NCBI GenBank assembly: GCA_050331095.1
Contig: JBHJHE010000039.1
Span: forward strand, 1 to 44,610
DNA length: 44,610 nucleotides
DNA from: MED-G105 sp050331095
GTDB taxonomy: Bacteria > Pseudomonadota > Alphaproteobacteria > Caulobacterales > Parvularculaceae
Reading direction: 5' to 3'
Shown: piece by piece, positions 14,377 through 21,960 of the stretch
Layout of the letters: every line of letters begins with the position of its first letter
How positions within the stretch are numbered: position 1 is the first letter of the stretch
The notes under the pieces: model-generated
What the model saw: the letters and a program-made list of their open reading frames with translations, nothing else
What the model was told of the DNA's origin: nothing
Database searches by the model: none
Made by a program: the position numbers and the translations under genes

Positions 14377-15495
14377 ATGGTCAAGCAAGCTGACGGCGAC
14401 GCGGCGGGTTCGCCGCCGACGGCGGCCATCGCCTTCGCGCGACGCGCCTATGACGCCGCCCTGGCGGTGACGCGGCCGGCCCGCAGCGCCGTCGAAGGCC
14501 GCTACGCGGCGCTGTCGGACGAGCGCAAGCGGCTGCTCGCGCGCGGCTTTTCGATCTCCTTCTTCATCTTCATCGCGTGGATCCTCTTCAATCAGTTGAG
14601 GACCGCCGACTGGAGCGCGATCGCCGCGTCGCTGCCGTCGTCGCCGTGGTTCTACATCTTCTTTCTCATGCGCTACCTTCTGGTGCCGGTCACCGAAGCG
14701 CTCGTCTACGGCGTCATCTGGGCGCGGAACTTCTTCGTCGATTTCGGCGTGCTTCTGAAGAAACGCGTCTTGAACTTCTCCGTCGGCGCCCAGGCGGGCG
14801 ACGTCTGGTTCGTATTTTGGGCGGCCCAGCGCCTGCAGATCCGCAAACGCGACGCGTTTTCGGCCGTCAAGGACGTCACCATGCTCTCCGCCGCGGCGAG
14901 CAACGTCGTCGCCGCGCTCCTGCTCGCCTTCTACGCCGTCTTCGGCGAGCGAGGCGCGTTCGACGCGGCCGGCGGCAACGTGCTCGCCTGGGTTAGCGCG
15001 GCGGTCGCCGGCGGGCTCCTGATCAGCGCGCTGGCCTTGTGGTGGCGCGGCGGACTGATCCGCCTGCCGCGGCCGAAGGGCGTCTTCGTCGGCGTCGCCC
15101 ACGCCGGGCGCTGCCTTATCAACCTCGCGCTTCTCGGCGCGCAATGGAGCGCCGGCCTGCCGGGGGTCTCGGCGATCGCCTGGCTCAACTTCCTCGTCGT
15201 CGACATGCTGGTGGCGCGCGCGCCGCTGATCCCCGGCAAGGACCTCGTTTTCCTGTCGCTGGCGTTGTCGCTGACGGCGAGCGTCAACGCGCCGGAGACG
15301 GCGCTGACGGCGATGTTCATCGCCAACACCGCGCTGTCGCAGATCGCGGCGGCGACGTCCTTCGCCCTGGCGACGCTGTGGCGGAACGACGGTCCCGACG
15401 CCGCGCCGGCGCAACCGACGGACGATGCGCCGGGCCTTCTAAAAGCTGCGGCGACGGGCGCCGTGCGCGAACCGTCGGGCTTGCCGAGCAAGTGA
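14377..15495 (+). CDS. Polytopic membrane protein, possibly flippase-like
   Basis: This 372-residue protein has about seven membrane segments after a 50-residue cytoplasmic N-terminus: near 50-68, 90-112, 170-190, 203-225, 248-270, 275-295 and 300-335. Short loops carry conserved-looking basic residues (LKKRVLNFSVGAQAGDVWFVFWAAQRLQIRKRD) and the motif ARAPLIPGKDLVFLSLALSLT. The arrangement recalls the UPF0104/lysylphosphatidylglycerol-synthase membrane domain (flippase-like) family, but I cannot confirm it. It lies head-to-head with a glycosyltransferase gene, which would fit a role in exporting or building an envelope glycan or glycolipid. Its TGA stop overlaps the GTG start of rsmB (GTGA). 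Confidence 0.7.
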   Translation: MVKQADGDAAGSPPTAAIAFARRAYDAALAVTRPARSAVEGRYAALSDERKRLLARGFSISFFIFIAWILFNQLRTADWSAIAASLPSSPWFYIFFLMRYLLVPVTEALVYGVIWARNFFVDFGVLLKKRVLNFSVGAQAGDVWFVFWAAQRLQIRKRDAFSAVKDVTMLSAAASNVVAALLLAFYAVFGERGAFDAAGGNVLAWVSAAVAGGLLISALALWWRGGLIRLPRPKGVFVGVAHAGRCLINLALLGAQWSAGLPGVSAIAWLNFLVVDMLVARAPLIPGKDLVFLSLALSLTASVNAPETALTAMFIANTALSQIAAATSFALATLWRNDGPDAAPAQPTDDAPGLLKAAATGAVREPSGLPSK

Positions 15496-16796
15496 GGCTC
15501 GCGGGACGCCTTGCGGCGGCGATTGAGATCCTGGCGGACTTCGACGCGCGCCGCGCGCCGCTGAAAACGGCGCTCGCCGACTGGGCGCGCGGCGCGCGGT
15601 TCGCCGGCGCGAAAGACCGGGCCTGGATTTCGGGTCTCTGCCTCGACGCCTTGCGCCGGCGGGCCTCCCTCGCGGCGGCGATGGGCGAGGGGGCCCCGCG
15701 CGCGCTCGCGCTCGGCGCCCTGCGGTTCCTGTGGCGCACGCCGCTCGCCGACCTCGCCGCGGCCGCCGCCGAGACGCCCCACGGGCCCGGCGCTTTGAGC
15801 GAAGCGGAGCGCGTCGCGCTCGCGCCCGGCGAACTGGCCGTCGACGGACCGCTTTGGGCTCGCGGCGACTTTCCGGAATGGCTGGCCCCGGAGATCGAGC
15901 GCGCTTTCGGGCCCGACGCCGAAGCTGAGATGCGGGCGATGGCGGTGCGAGCGGACGTGGACCTGCGCCTCAATACGCTGCGCGCCGACCCGGCGAAGAG
16001 CCTCCAGGCGTTGAAGACCGTCGGCGGCGTCGCCCATCAAGCCCTCGCGACGGGCGCGCGCATCGTCGCGCCGGATCCCGGCGAGCGGGCGCCCGGCGTC
16101 ACCGTGATCCCGGCTTTCAACAAGGGGTGGGTCGAGGTGCAGGACGCGGGCAGCCAGGTCGCGGCGCTCGCCGCCGGTCCCGTCAAGGGCGCGCAAGCGC
16201 TCGACTATTGCGCCGGCGGCGGCGGCAAGACGCTGGCGCTCGCGGCGTTGATGGAGAACGCCGGCCAGCTCTACGCCTACGACGTCGATCCGCGCCGGCT
16301 GACCCCGGTGTTCCATCGCGCCAAACGCGCCGGCGTGCGCAATCTGCAGATCCGCTCGCCGGCCGGCGGCGACGGGCTCGATGACCTGGTCGGCAAGATG
16401 GACGTCGTCCTGGTCGACGCGCCGTGCTCCGGTTCGGGAACCTGGCGGCGCCATCCGGACGCCAAATGGCGCCTGACGGAAAAGCACCTCGCCCGCCGCC
16501 GCGAGGAGCAGGACGCGGTCCTGCGCGAAGCCGCTGCCTACGTGAAGCCGGGCGGCGCGCTCATCTACGTCACCTGCTCGATCCTGCCGTCGGAAAATCA
16601 GGACCGGGCCGAGGCGTTTCTCGCTGACGCGCCGTTCGAACCCATCGATCCCGCGGCGGGCATCTACGCGACGGGCCTAGTGGCCGACGGCGCGCTCGAC
16701 GCGGCGCGCGGCCCGAGCCCCTTCGCCCTTCAGTTAACGCCCCGCCGGTTTGGTTCGGACGGCTTTTACGTCGCCGCGTTTCAGCGCGCGGCGTAA
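15492..16796 (+). CDS. rsmB: 16S rRNA m5C methyltransferase, RsmB/NOL1/NOP2 family
   Basis: This 434-residue protein fits the RsmB family, which methylates cytosine 967 of 16S rRNA using S-adenosylmethionine. The N-terminal 140 residues resemble the NusB-like RNA-binding domain. The catalytic part shows the SAM site ALDYCAGGGGKTLALA (236-251) and the two working cysteines, Cys312 in VDAPCSGSGTWRRHPDAKW and Cys362 in YVTCSILPSEN. The GTG start at 15492 overlaps the stop of the preceding gene and gives the family N-terminus (MRLAGRLAAAIEILADFD); no ATG start exists nearby. Some family members act on other rRNA positions, so the exact target is inferred. Confidence 0.88.
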   Translation: MRLAGRLAAAIEILADFDARRAPLKTALADWARGARFAGAKDRAWISGLCLDALRRRASLAAAMGEGAPRALALGALRFLWRTPLADLAAAAAETPHGPGALSEAERVALAPGELAVDGPLWARGDFPEWLAPEIERAFGPDAEAEMRAMAVRADVDLRLNTLRADPAKSLQALKTVGGVAHQALATGARIVAPDPGERAPGVTVIPAFNKGWVEVQDAGSQVAALAAGPVKGAQALDYCAGGGGKTLALAALMENAGQLYAYDVDPRRLTPVFHRAKRAGVRNLQIRSPAGGDGLDDLVGKMDVVLVDAPCSGSGTWRRHPDAKWRLTEKHLARRREEQDAVLREAAAYVKPGGALIYVTCSILPSENQDRAEAFLADAPFEPIDPAAGIYATGLVADGALDAARGPSPFALQLTPRRFGSDGFYVAAFQRAA

Positions 16797-16857
16797 ACGG
16801 ATCGGCGACCATACCCCGCTAAAGATCCCACGGACCGGCCGACGTGGGACGATCTCC

Positions 16858-17406
16858 GTGGCGCGATTTTGGCGGCTCGATCTTGACGAACTGATGCGCG
16901 CGCCGACGCGCAGGGAACCGCGGCGCGTCTCGATACAGCTTGGCGCCCGCGACGAGACCGGCGGCGCGCGCCGGGTGAGCGTCGACGCCGCCGCGCACGA
17001 ACGGGTCGGCGTCAGGGACGCGGCGCGGCTTCTCGACCGGCGACGCCTGACGCTGCTCGTCTGGGTCGCCGCAGGCTTCGCCGCCATTCACTTCTTCAAT
17101 GTGGGCGCCGACGCGGCGCGGGACGTCGCCGCGTCCGGGCCGTTCGGCTGGGTCCGGCGCTTCGCGTCAAACCCGGCCGTGCGGGCGATCCTCAAACCCG
17201 ACGCCGGCGAGCTCGCGATCATGATCGTCGCGCTGCCGTTGCTGTGGAAAGCGCTGCCGCCGGGCGGACGCCTGATCCTCGCTCCGGTGATCGTACAGAC
17301 GATTTACTTGACGATTTCGCAGTTCCTGCTCGCGCCGAGCATGTTCGCGATCAACGAGATCGCGACGTCGACGGTGAACGCCCTGCGCGACCTGCGCACG
17401 CGCTAG
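16858..17406 (+). CDS. Hypothetical membrane protein
   Basis: About 182 residues, of unknown family. The N-terminal 75 residues are basic and soluble. They are followed by three hydrophobic segments (LTLLVWVAAGFAAIHFF, LAIMIVALPLLWKAL and ILAPVIVQTIYLTISQFLLAPSMF), so it is an inner-membrane protein. The start is uncertain. GTG 16858 (VARFWRLDLDEL) is used because it lies just outside rsmB, ATG 16893 is an alternative, and the frame is also open back into rsmB from a TTG at 16750. The stop codon TAG shares the palindrome CTAG with the stop of the minus-strand gene that follows. Function cannot be inferred. Confidence 0.6.
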   Translation: MARFWRLDLDELMRAPTRREPRRVSIQLGARDETGGARRVSVDAAAHERVGVRDAARLLDRRRLTLLVWVAAGFAAIHFFNVGADAARDVAASGPFGWVRRFASNPAVRAILKPDAGELAIMIVALPLLWKALPPGGRLILAPVIVQTIYLTISQFLLAPSMFAINEIATSTVNALRDLRTR

Positions 17407-17777
17407 TATTCCGCGCGCGTCAGCCGGATCGTGCCGCGCTCGGTCTTTTCGACGCCTTGCATCGTGAAGACCACGACGCCGTCAAGCGTCACGACGCCGT
17501 TGGATTCAGCGTAGCTGTCGTTCTTCGGGAACACCGTGACGTCGTTCGCGGCGCTGAACCGTCGCAGACCGCCGGCGCCCGACACTGTGATCACGTAGCC
17601 GTCGCCCATAGCGACGCTGCCGTAGGACGTCGGCTGCGCCCGGCGGGCGAACGCGCCGTCATTGCTGGCTTTCGCCCGCACGTCCGACGGCAGGTCGGGT
17701 CGCGCGCCGGTCTGGGCCGCGGCCGCCGCGGCCAGGACCGCGCGGCCGACGACGAGCATGACAAATTTGCGTTTCAT
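17403..17777 (-). CDS. Hypothetical exported protein
   Basis: This 124-residue protein starts with an export signal (MKRKFVMLVVGRAVLAAAAAAQ), giving a mature periplasmic protein of about 100 residues. The mature part is beta-rich with repeating short strands (YGSVAMGDGYVITVSG, DVTVFPKNDSYAESNGVVTLDGVVVFTM, TIRLTRAEY). This vaguely recalls OstA/LptA-like or other beta-jellyroll repeats, but the match is too weak to name. ATG 17777 is set by a GGAGG ribosome site on the minus strand (complement of 17785-17789). It diverges from guaA across 193 bp and meets the upstream membrane-protein gene tail to tail with a 4-base stop overlap. Confidence 0.6.
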   Translation of the reverse strand: MKRKFVMLVVGRAVLAAAAAAQTGARPDLPSDVRAKASNDGAFARRAQPTSYGSVAMGDGYVITVSGAGGLRRFSAANDVTVFPKNDSYAESNGVVTLDGVVVFTMQGVEKTERGTIRLTRAEY

Positions 17778-17970
17778 GATGAGCCTCCGAATAGCGAAGC
17801 CCGCCGATACGCGCGCGGGATCAGTCAATGTCGCCAGCGCCCCAACGCCGCCTCCGCAAGAAAAGACATCGCACACTTCGCCGGTCGGCGCATCTGAATT
17901 GCAAGATAGGCCTGTTATGGGGGTCCCGCAGGATCTCGACCGAACGGGCGGATGCGGTCTAAGGAGCGCC
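17778..17970. promoter_or_regulatory. Divergent region before guaA
   Basis: These 193 bases contain the promoter for guaA on the plus strand and for the exported protein gene on the minus strand. The relatively AT-rich stretch at about 17896-17921 (CTGAATTGCAAGATAGGCC then TGTTAT) is the likeliest promoter core, but the -35 and -10 spacing is poor. The ribosome site AAGGAG at 17961-17966 sets the guaA start. I see no riboswitch-like structure. Confidence 0.35.
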
Positions 17971-19566
17971 ATGACGACCATCGACCCTTCCGAGCGCGGC
18001 GGCCACGAACGGCTGCTCATCGTCGATTTCGGCAGCCAGGTGACGCAGCTCATCGCCCGGCGGCTGCGCGAAGCCGGCGTTTACTGCGAGATCCACCCCT
18101 ACAACCGCGTCGACGGCGATTTCCTCGCCGCGTTCGGCCCGCGGGCGATCGTCCTGTCGGGCGGGCCGGCGAGCGTCGTCGACGCGGCCGCGCCGCGGGC
18201 CGCCCGCGCGATCTTCGAGGTCGGCGCGCCGGTGCTCGGGATCTGCTACGGCCAGCAAACCATGTGCGCCGAGCTCGGCGGCGAGGTGGAGCGCGCAACG
18301 GCGCGCGAGTTCGGCCGGGCCGACGTCGAGGTCGCCGCCGCGTCGCCCCTGTTCGAGGGCGTCTGGGCGCCGGGCGAGCGCCGCCAGGTCTGGATGAGCC
18401 ACGGCGACCGCGTGAACCGCCTGCCCGACGGGTTCGAGGTCGTCGCCCGGTCGAGCGGCGCGCCCTTCGCCGCCATCGCCGACGAGGCGCGGCGCTTCTA
18501 CGGCGTTCAGTTCCACCCCGAGGTCGTCCACACGCCCGACGGCGCGCGGCTTCTTGAGAACTTCGCCAAGCGCGTCGCGGGGCTCAGCGGCGACTGGACC
18601 ATGGCCGCCTTCCGCGAGGAGGCGGTGGGCGCCATCCGCGATCAGGTCGGCGACGGAAAGGTCGTCTGCGGATTGTCGGGCGGCGTTGATTCCGCCGTCG
18701 CCGCGGCGCTGATCCACGAGGCGGTGCGCGACCAGCTGACCTGCGTCTTCGTCGACACCGGGCTCATGCGCCGCGACGTCGCGGGCCGCGGGGAGGGCGA
18801 GGAGGTCGTCGGCCTTTTCCGCGATACGTTCAACATCCCGCTCGTCCATGTGGACGCCGCCGACCGCTTCTTCGACGCCCTCGCCGGGGTCGACGACCCC
18901 GAGCGCAAACGCAAGATCATCGGCGCGGAGTTCGTCGACGTCTTCGACGCCGAGGCGAAGAAGATCGACGGCGCTGAGTTCCTCGCCCAGGGCACCCTCT
19001 ACCCCGACGTCATCGAGAGCGTGTCGTTCGACGGCGGACCGTCCGTGACCATCAAATCGCACCACAATGTGGGCGGCCTGCCGGCGCGCATGAACCTGAA
19101 GCTCGTCGAGCCCTTGCGCGAGCTTTTCAAGGACGAGGTGCGCGCCCTCGGCCGCGAGCTCGGCCTGCCGGAAAGCTTCGTCGGTCGCCACCCGTTCCCG
19201 GGGCCGGGGCTCGCAATCCGCATGCCGGGCGAGGTGACGCGCGAGGGGGCCGAGGTCCTGCGCGCGGCGGACGCGATCTATCTCGACGAGATCCGCAAGG
19301 CCGGGCTCTACGACGCGATCTGGCAGGCCTTCGCCGTCCTCCTCCCGGTGCGGACCGTCGGCGTCATGGGGGACGAGCGCACCTATGAGCGCATCGTCGC
19401 CCTGCGAGCCGTGACGTCCACGGACGGCATGACGGCCGACGCTTATCCGTTCGACCATGGCTTCCTCAGCCGGTGCGCGACGCGCATCGTCAACGAGGTG
19501 CGCGGCGTCAACCGCGTCGTATACGACGTGACCTCGAAGCCGCCGGGCACGATCGAATTCGAATGA
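17971..19566 (+). CDS. guaA: GMP synthase (glutamine-hydrolysing)
   Basis: This 531-residue enzyme converts XMP, ATP and glutamine to GMP, the step after GuaB. The N-terminal class I glutamine amidotransferase has the nucleophile Cys92 (LGICYGQQ) with His182 and Glu184 (FHPEVVHTPDG). The ATP-pyrophosphatase domain shows the P-loop SGGVDS (236-241). The C-terminal dimerisation domain ends in the family's typical DVTSKPPGTIEFE. ATG 17971 is preceded by AAGGAG and matches the usual N-terminus; the frame is open for about 300 bases upstream without coding character. The stop overlaps the ATG of the acetyltransferase gene. Confidence 0.97.
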   Translation: MTTIDPSERGGHERLLIVDFGSQVTQLIARRLREAGVYCEIHPYNRVDGDFLAAFGPRAIVLSGGPASVVDAAAPRAARAIFEVGAPVLGICYGQQTMCAELGGEVERATAREFGRADVEVAAASPLFEGVWAPGERRQVWMSHGDRVNRLPDGFEVVARSSGAPFAAIADEARRFYGVQFHPEVVHTPDGARLLENFAKRVAGLSGDWTMAAFREEAVGAIRDQVGDGKVVCGLSGGVDSAVAAALIHEAVRDQLTCVFVDTGLMRRDVAGRGEGEEVVGLFRDTFNIPLVHVDAADRFFDALAGVDDPERKRKIIGAEFVDVFDAEAKKIDGAEFLAQGTLYPDVIESVSFDGGPSVTIKSHHNVGGLPARMNLKLVEPLRELFKDEVRALGRELGLPESFVGRHPFPGPGLAIRMPGEVTREGAEVLRAADAIYLDEIRKAGLYDAIWQAFAVLLPVRTVGVMGDERTYERIVALRAVTSTDGMTADAYPFDHGFLSRCATRIVNEVRGVNRVVYDVTSKPPGTIEFE

Positions 19567-20168
19567 GGCGGCGCGCCGCGGTTGGCCTTGCCTTCGAGGT
19601 GCGCCGTGGCGGCGCGATCGCCTCGGCTATCGACGCCGTCGCCGCGCTGCGCATCGAGGTCTTTCGCGATTATCCGTACCTCTATGATGGCGATGCGGCC
19701 TACGAGCGCGATTATCTGCGCAAGTTCGCCGAGGCGGACGAGAGCCTCGCCGTCCTCGCCCTCGATGGCGACCGCGTCGTCGGGTGCGCCACGGCGTCCG
19801 CGCTCGGGGGCCAGCACGAGGCGTTCGTCGCGCCTTTGCGCGCCGCCGGCTACGATATTGGCCGGCTGTTCTATTTCGGCGAGTCCGTTCTGCGCGCAGC
19901 CTATCGCGGACAAGGCGCCGGCCATGTCTTTTTCGACGAGCGCGAGGCGGCGGCGCGGGCCGGCGGGTTCGCCGCGACGTGCTTTTGCGCCGTCGAACGC
20001 CCCGACGACCACCCCTTGCGGCCGGTGGACCATCGCTCGCTCGAGCCCTTCTGGCGGGCCCGCGGCTATGAGAGGATCGAGGGTCCCGTCGCCCGGTTCG
20101 AATGGCGCGACGTCGATCAGCCGGCCCCGGACGAAAAGCCCATGGCGTATTGGATGCGCGCGTTTTGA
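19563..20168 (+). CDS. GNAT family N-acetyltransferase
   Basis: This 201-residue protein has the acetyl-CoA-binding GNAT motif in GESVLRAAYRGQGAGHVFFDEREAAARAGG (about 109-138, with RGQGAGH as the Q/R-x-x-G-x-G/A loop). The preceding strand is SLAVLALDGDRVVGCATASA. The end RPVDHRSLEPFWRARGYERIEG is typical of GNATs (FWRxxGF-like). It should acetylate a small molecule or protein in the cytosol; the substrate is unknown. ATG 19563 overlaps the guaA stop (ATGA), so translation is coupled to guaA. Confidence 0.85.
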   Translation: MRRRAAVGLAFEVRRGGAIASAIDAVAALRIEVFRDYPYLYDGDAAYERDYLRKFAEADESLAVLALDGDRVVGCATASALGGQHEAFVAPLRAAGYDIGRLFYFGESVLRAAYRGQGAGHVFFDEREAAARAGGFAATCFCAVERPDDHPLRPVDHRSLEPFWRARGYERIEGPVARFEWRDVDQPAPDEKPMAYWMRAF

Positions 20169-20291
20169 GGGCGCGCGCGTCGGTCCGTCGCCCTCGCGCG
20201 ACGAAACGAGCGGCGATCGTCGTCCGTCCGTGACAGGATCGCGCCGCGATCGCCGAAACCGCCCCATGAACGCCAATAGGAGCCTGACCCC

Positions 20292-20765
20292 ATGCGCCGC
20301 ATCTTCCGGAAAACTCTCGCCGCCGCCGGCCTGTCGCTCGCGGCGTCCGCCGCCGCGGCGGAGAAGAACTTCGAAATGTTCACGCCCGACGACGCGAAGC
20401 GCTTCGTTGAGACCTACAAAGCGGCCCCGATCGTGCGCGCCGGCGACTTTCTCTATATTTCCGGGGTCGTCGCGGGGCTCCGCCCCGACGACGAACCGAC
20501 GCCCGATGCCTATGAGGCGGCGATGCGCGTCGCGTTCGAGCGCATCGGCCGCGCCCTTGGGGCCGCCGGGGCGAGCTGGGACAACGTCGTCGAGATGACG
20601 ACGTTCCATGTCGGCATGCGCGACCACCAGGAGATCGCCGTCGGGGTGCGCGAGGATTTCGTCGGCGAAGCGCCTTACCCGACGTGGACGGCGATCGGCG
20701 TTGAAAAACTGTGGGCTGACGACTTATTCCTCGAGATTCGCGTGACCGCCTATCTCGGCGAGTGA
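20292..20765 (+). CDS. Exported RidA/YjgF/YER057c-family protein
   Basis: This 157-residue protein has a clear signal peptide (residues 1-23, MRRIFRKTLAAAGLSLAASAAAA) and a RidA-like chorismate-mutase-fold domain. Family features are the strand pair APIVRAGDFLYISGVVAG, the helix AYEAAMRVAFERIGRALGAAGASWDNVVEMTTF and the strand EAPYPTWTAIGVEKLWADDLFLEIRVTAYL. Cytosolic RidA hydrolyses reactive enamines using an Arg in the segment before the last strand. Here that segment reads TWTAIGVEKLW with no Arg in the equivalent place, so it is probably not a classic enamine deaminase. AGGAG at 20278-20282 sets the start. The stop overlaps the possible GTG start of the acyltransferase gene. Confidence 0.82.
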   Translation: MRRIFRKTLAAAGLSLAASAAAAEKNFEMFTPDDAKRFVETYKAAPIVRAGDFLYISGVVAGLRPDDEPTPDAYEAAMRVAFERIGRALGAAGASWDNVVEMTTFHVGMRDHQEIAVGVREDFVGEAPYPTWTAIGVEKLWADDLFLEIRVTAYLGE

Positions 20766-21880
20766 CGCGCCGCCGCACAATGGCGACCAAGCCGGAGGCT
20801 CTCAAGGCGCGGCCGCCGCATGGGCGGGACCGCATCGATTATCTCGACGGCCTGCGTGGCGTCGCGATCCTCTCCGTCATGCTGTGGCACTATTCCGACG
20901 AGGTCTACGCCTCGTTTCTTCCCTATGGAACGCTTTTCGCGGGCTTGCCCGGGCTTGACCGCGGGTGGGTCGGCGTCAATCTTTTCTTCCTCCTGTCGGG
21001 CTTCGTCATCTTGCTGACGCTGGAGCGATACGAAAGGTATACGGAGTTTCTCCGAAGACGCTGGTTGCGTCTTTTTCCGGCGATGTTGATCGCAAGCGCG
21101 ATCGTTTTCTCCGCCTCGCAGGCGATTGGAGATTACATGCCCCATGGCCGCGCCGACCTTCAGGACGCGCTGCCGGGCCTCACCTTCGTCAGCGTTGGTT
21201 TCTACAACGAGTTTCTGCCGTTTTCAATCAACGAGCTCGACGGCGTCTACTGGACGCTTTACGTCGAGGCCGGATTTTACGTCGTGTTCGGGGCGCTCTT
21301 CTACGCCCTCGGCTGGCCGCGGGCCCTCGTCGCCTTCGCGTCGCTGTGGATCCTTGTTCTTGTGGGATCGGAGTTTATAGCGTCGGCGGACCGATCCTGG
21401 GCGGCGAAGGGCGTTCAGTATCTCCAGTGGATCGGCGCGACTTACTTCGGCTGGTTCGTCAGTGGCGCCCTTTTCTACAAGGCGAACCGCACGGGGTCGA
21501 ACGCCCTTTTCGCGGCCGCCGTCGTCGCGGGCGTCGTCAGCGCGTTCACATCCGGCCTCTGGCAGCCCGCTGACGGCGTCTCGAAGGCCTATCTGTGCGC
21601 CTGCGTCGGCTTGTTCGCGCTCGCGCAGAAATCGTCGCCCGCTCGCCGGCTTCTGGCGGCGAGGCCGCTGCTCTTTCTCGGCTTCGTGAGCTATCCGCTC
21701 TATCTGCTGCACAACGAACTGGGCGTCGGCGTGATTTCCGCCATCGGAACGCTGACGCCGCCGCAGGCCTATTGGGCGTTGCCGTTCGTCGTTGGCGCTT
21801 TCGTGGTCGCATTGTCCTATGTCGTGGCGCGTCGGCTCGAGCCCGCGCTTCGGCGGATGCTCAACGGGCGTCAGAGCTGA
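20762..21880 (+). CDS. Membrane acyltransferase family 3 (OafA/YrhL type)
   Basis: This 372-residue integral membrane protein has about ten helices. The family signature is near the N-terminus: RIDYLDGLRGVAILSVMLWHY, with the catalytic-type His43. It is followed by GWVGVNLFFLLSGFVI and the RRWLRLFPAML region, both typical of acyltransferase-3. Such proteins transfer acetyl or other acyl groups to sugars of lipopolysaccharide, peptidoglycan or exopolysaccharide, working across the inner membrane. The start may be GTG 20762, which overlaps the previous stop, or ATG 20780; neither has a strong ribosome site. The coupling with an exported RidA-like gene is unusual. Confidence 0.88.
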   Translation: MTRRRTMATKPEALKARPPHGRDRIDYLDGLRGVAILSVMLWHYSDEVYASFLPYGTLFAGLPGLDRGWVGVNLFFLLSGFVILLTLERYERYTEFLRRRWLRLFPAMLIASAIVFSASQAIGDYMPHGRADLQDALPGLTFVSVGFYNEFLPFSINELDGVYWTLYVEAGFYVVFGALFYALGWPRALVAFASLWILVLVGSEFIASADRSWAAKGVQYLQWIGATYFGWFVSGALFYKANRTGSNALFAAAVVAGVVSAFTSGLWQPADGVSKAYLCACVGLFALAQKSSPARRLLAARPLLFLGFVSYPLYLLHNELGVGVISAIGTLTPPQAYWALPFVVGAFVVALSYVVARRLEPALRRMLNGRQS

Positions 21881-21960
21881 TCCGCGCCGCCAAAACGCCC
21901 TCGGATCGGGGCTGATTTTCGGACTGGAGACAGAGTGGGAAACCATGAAAGCCGCGAGGA

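Noticed and set aside
17959..19458. 499-codon minus-strand frame opposite guaA
   Set aside because: Mirror frame of guaA; composition and lack of motifs mark it as non-coding.
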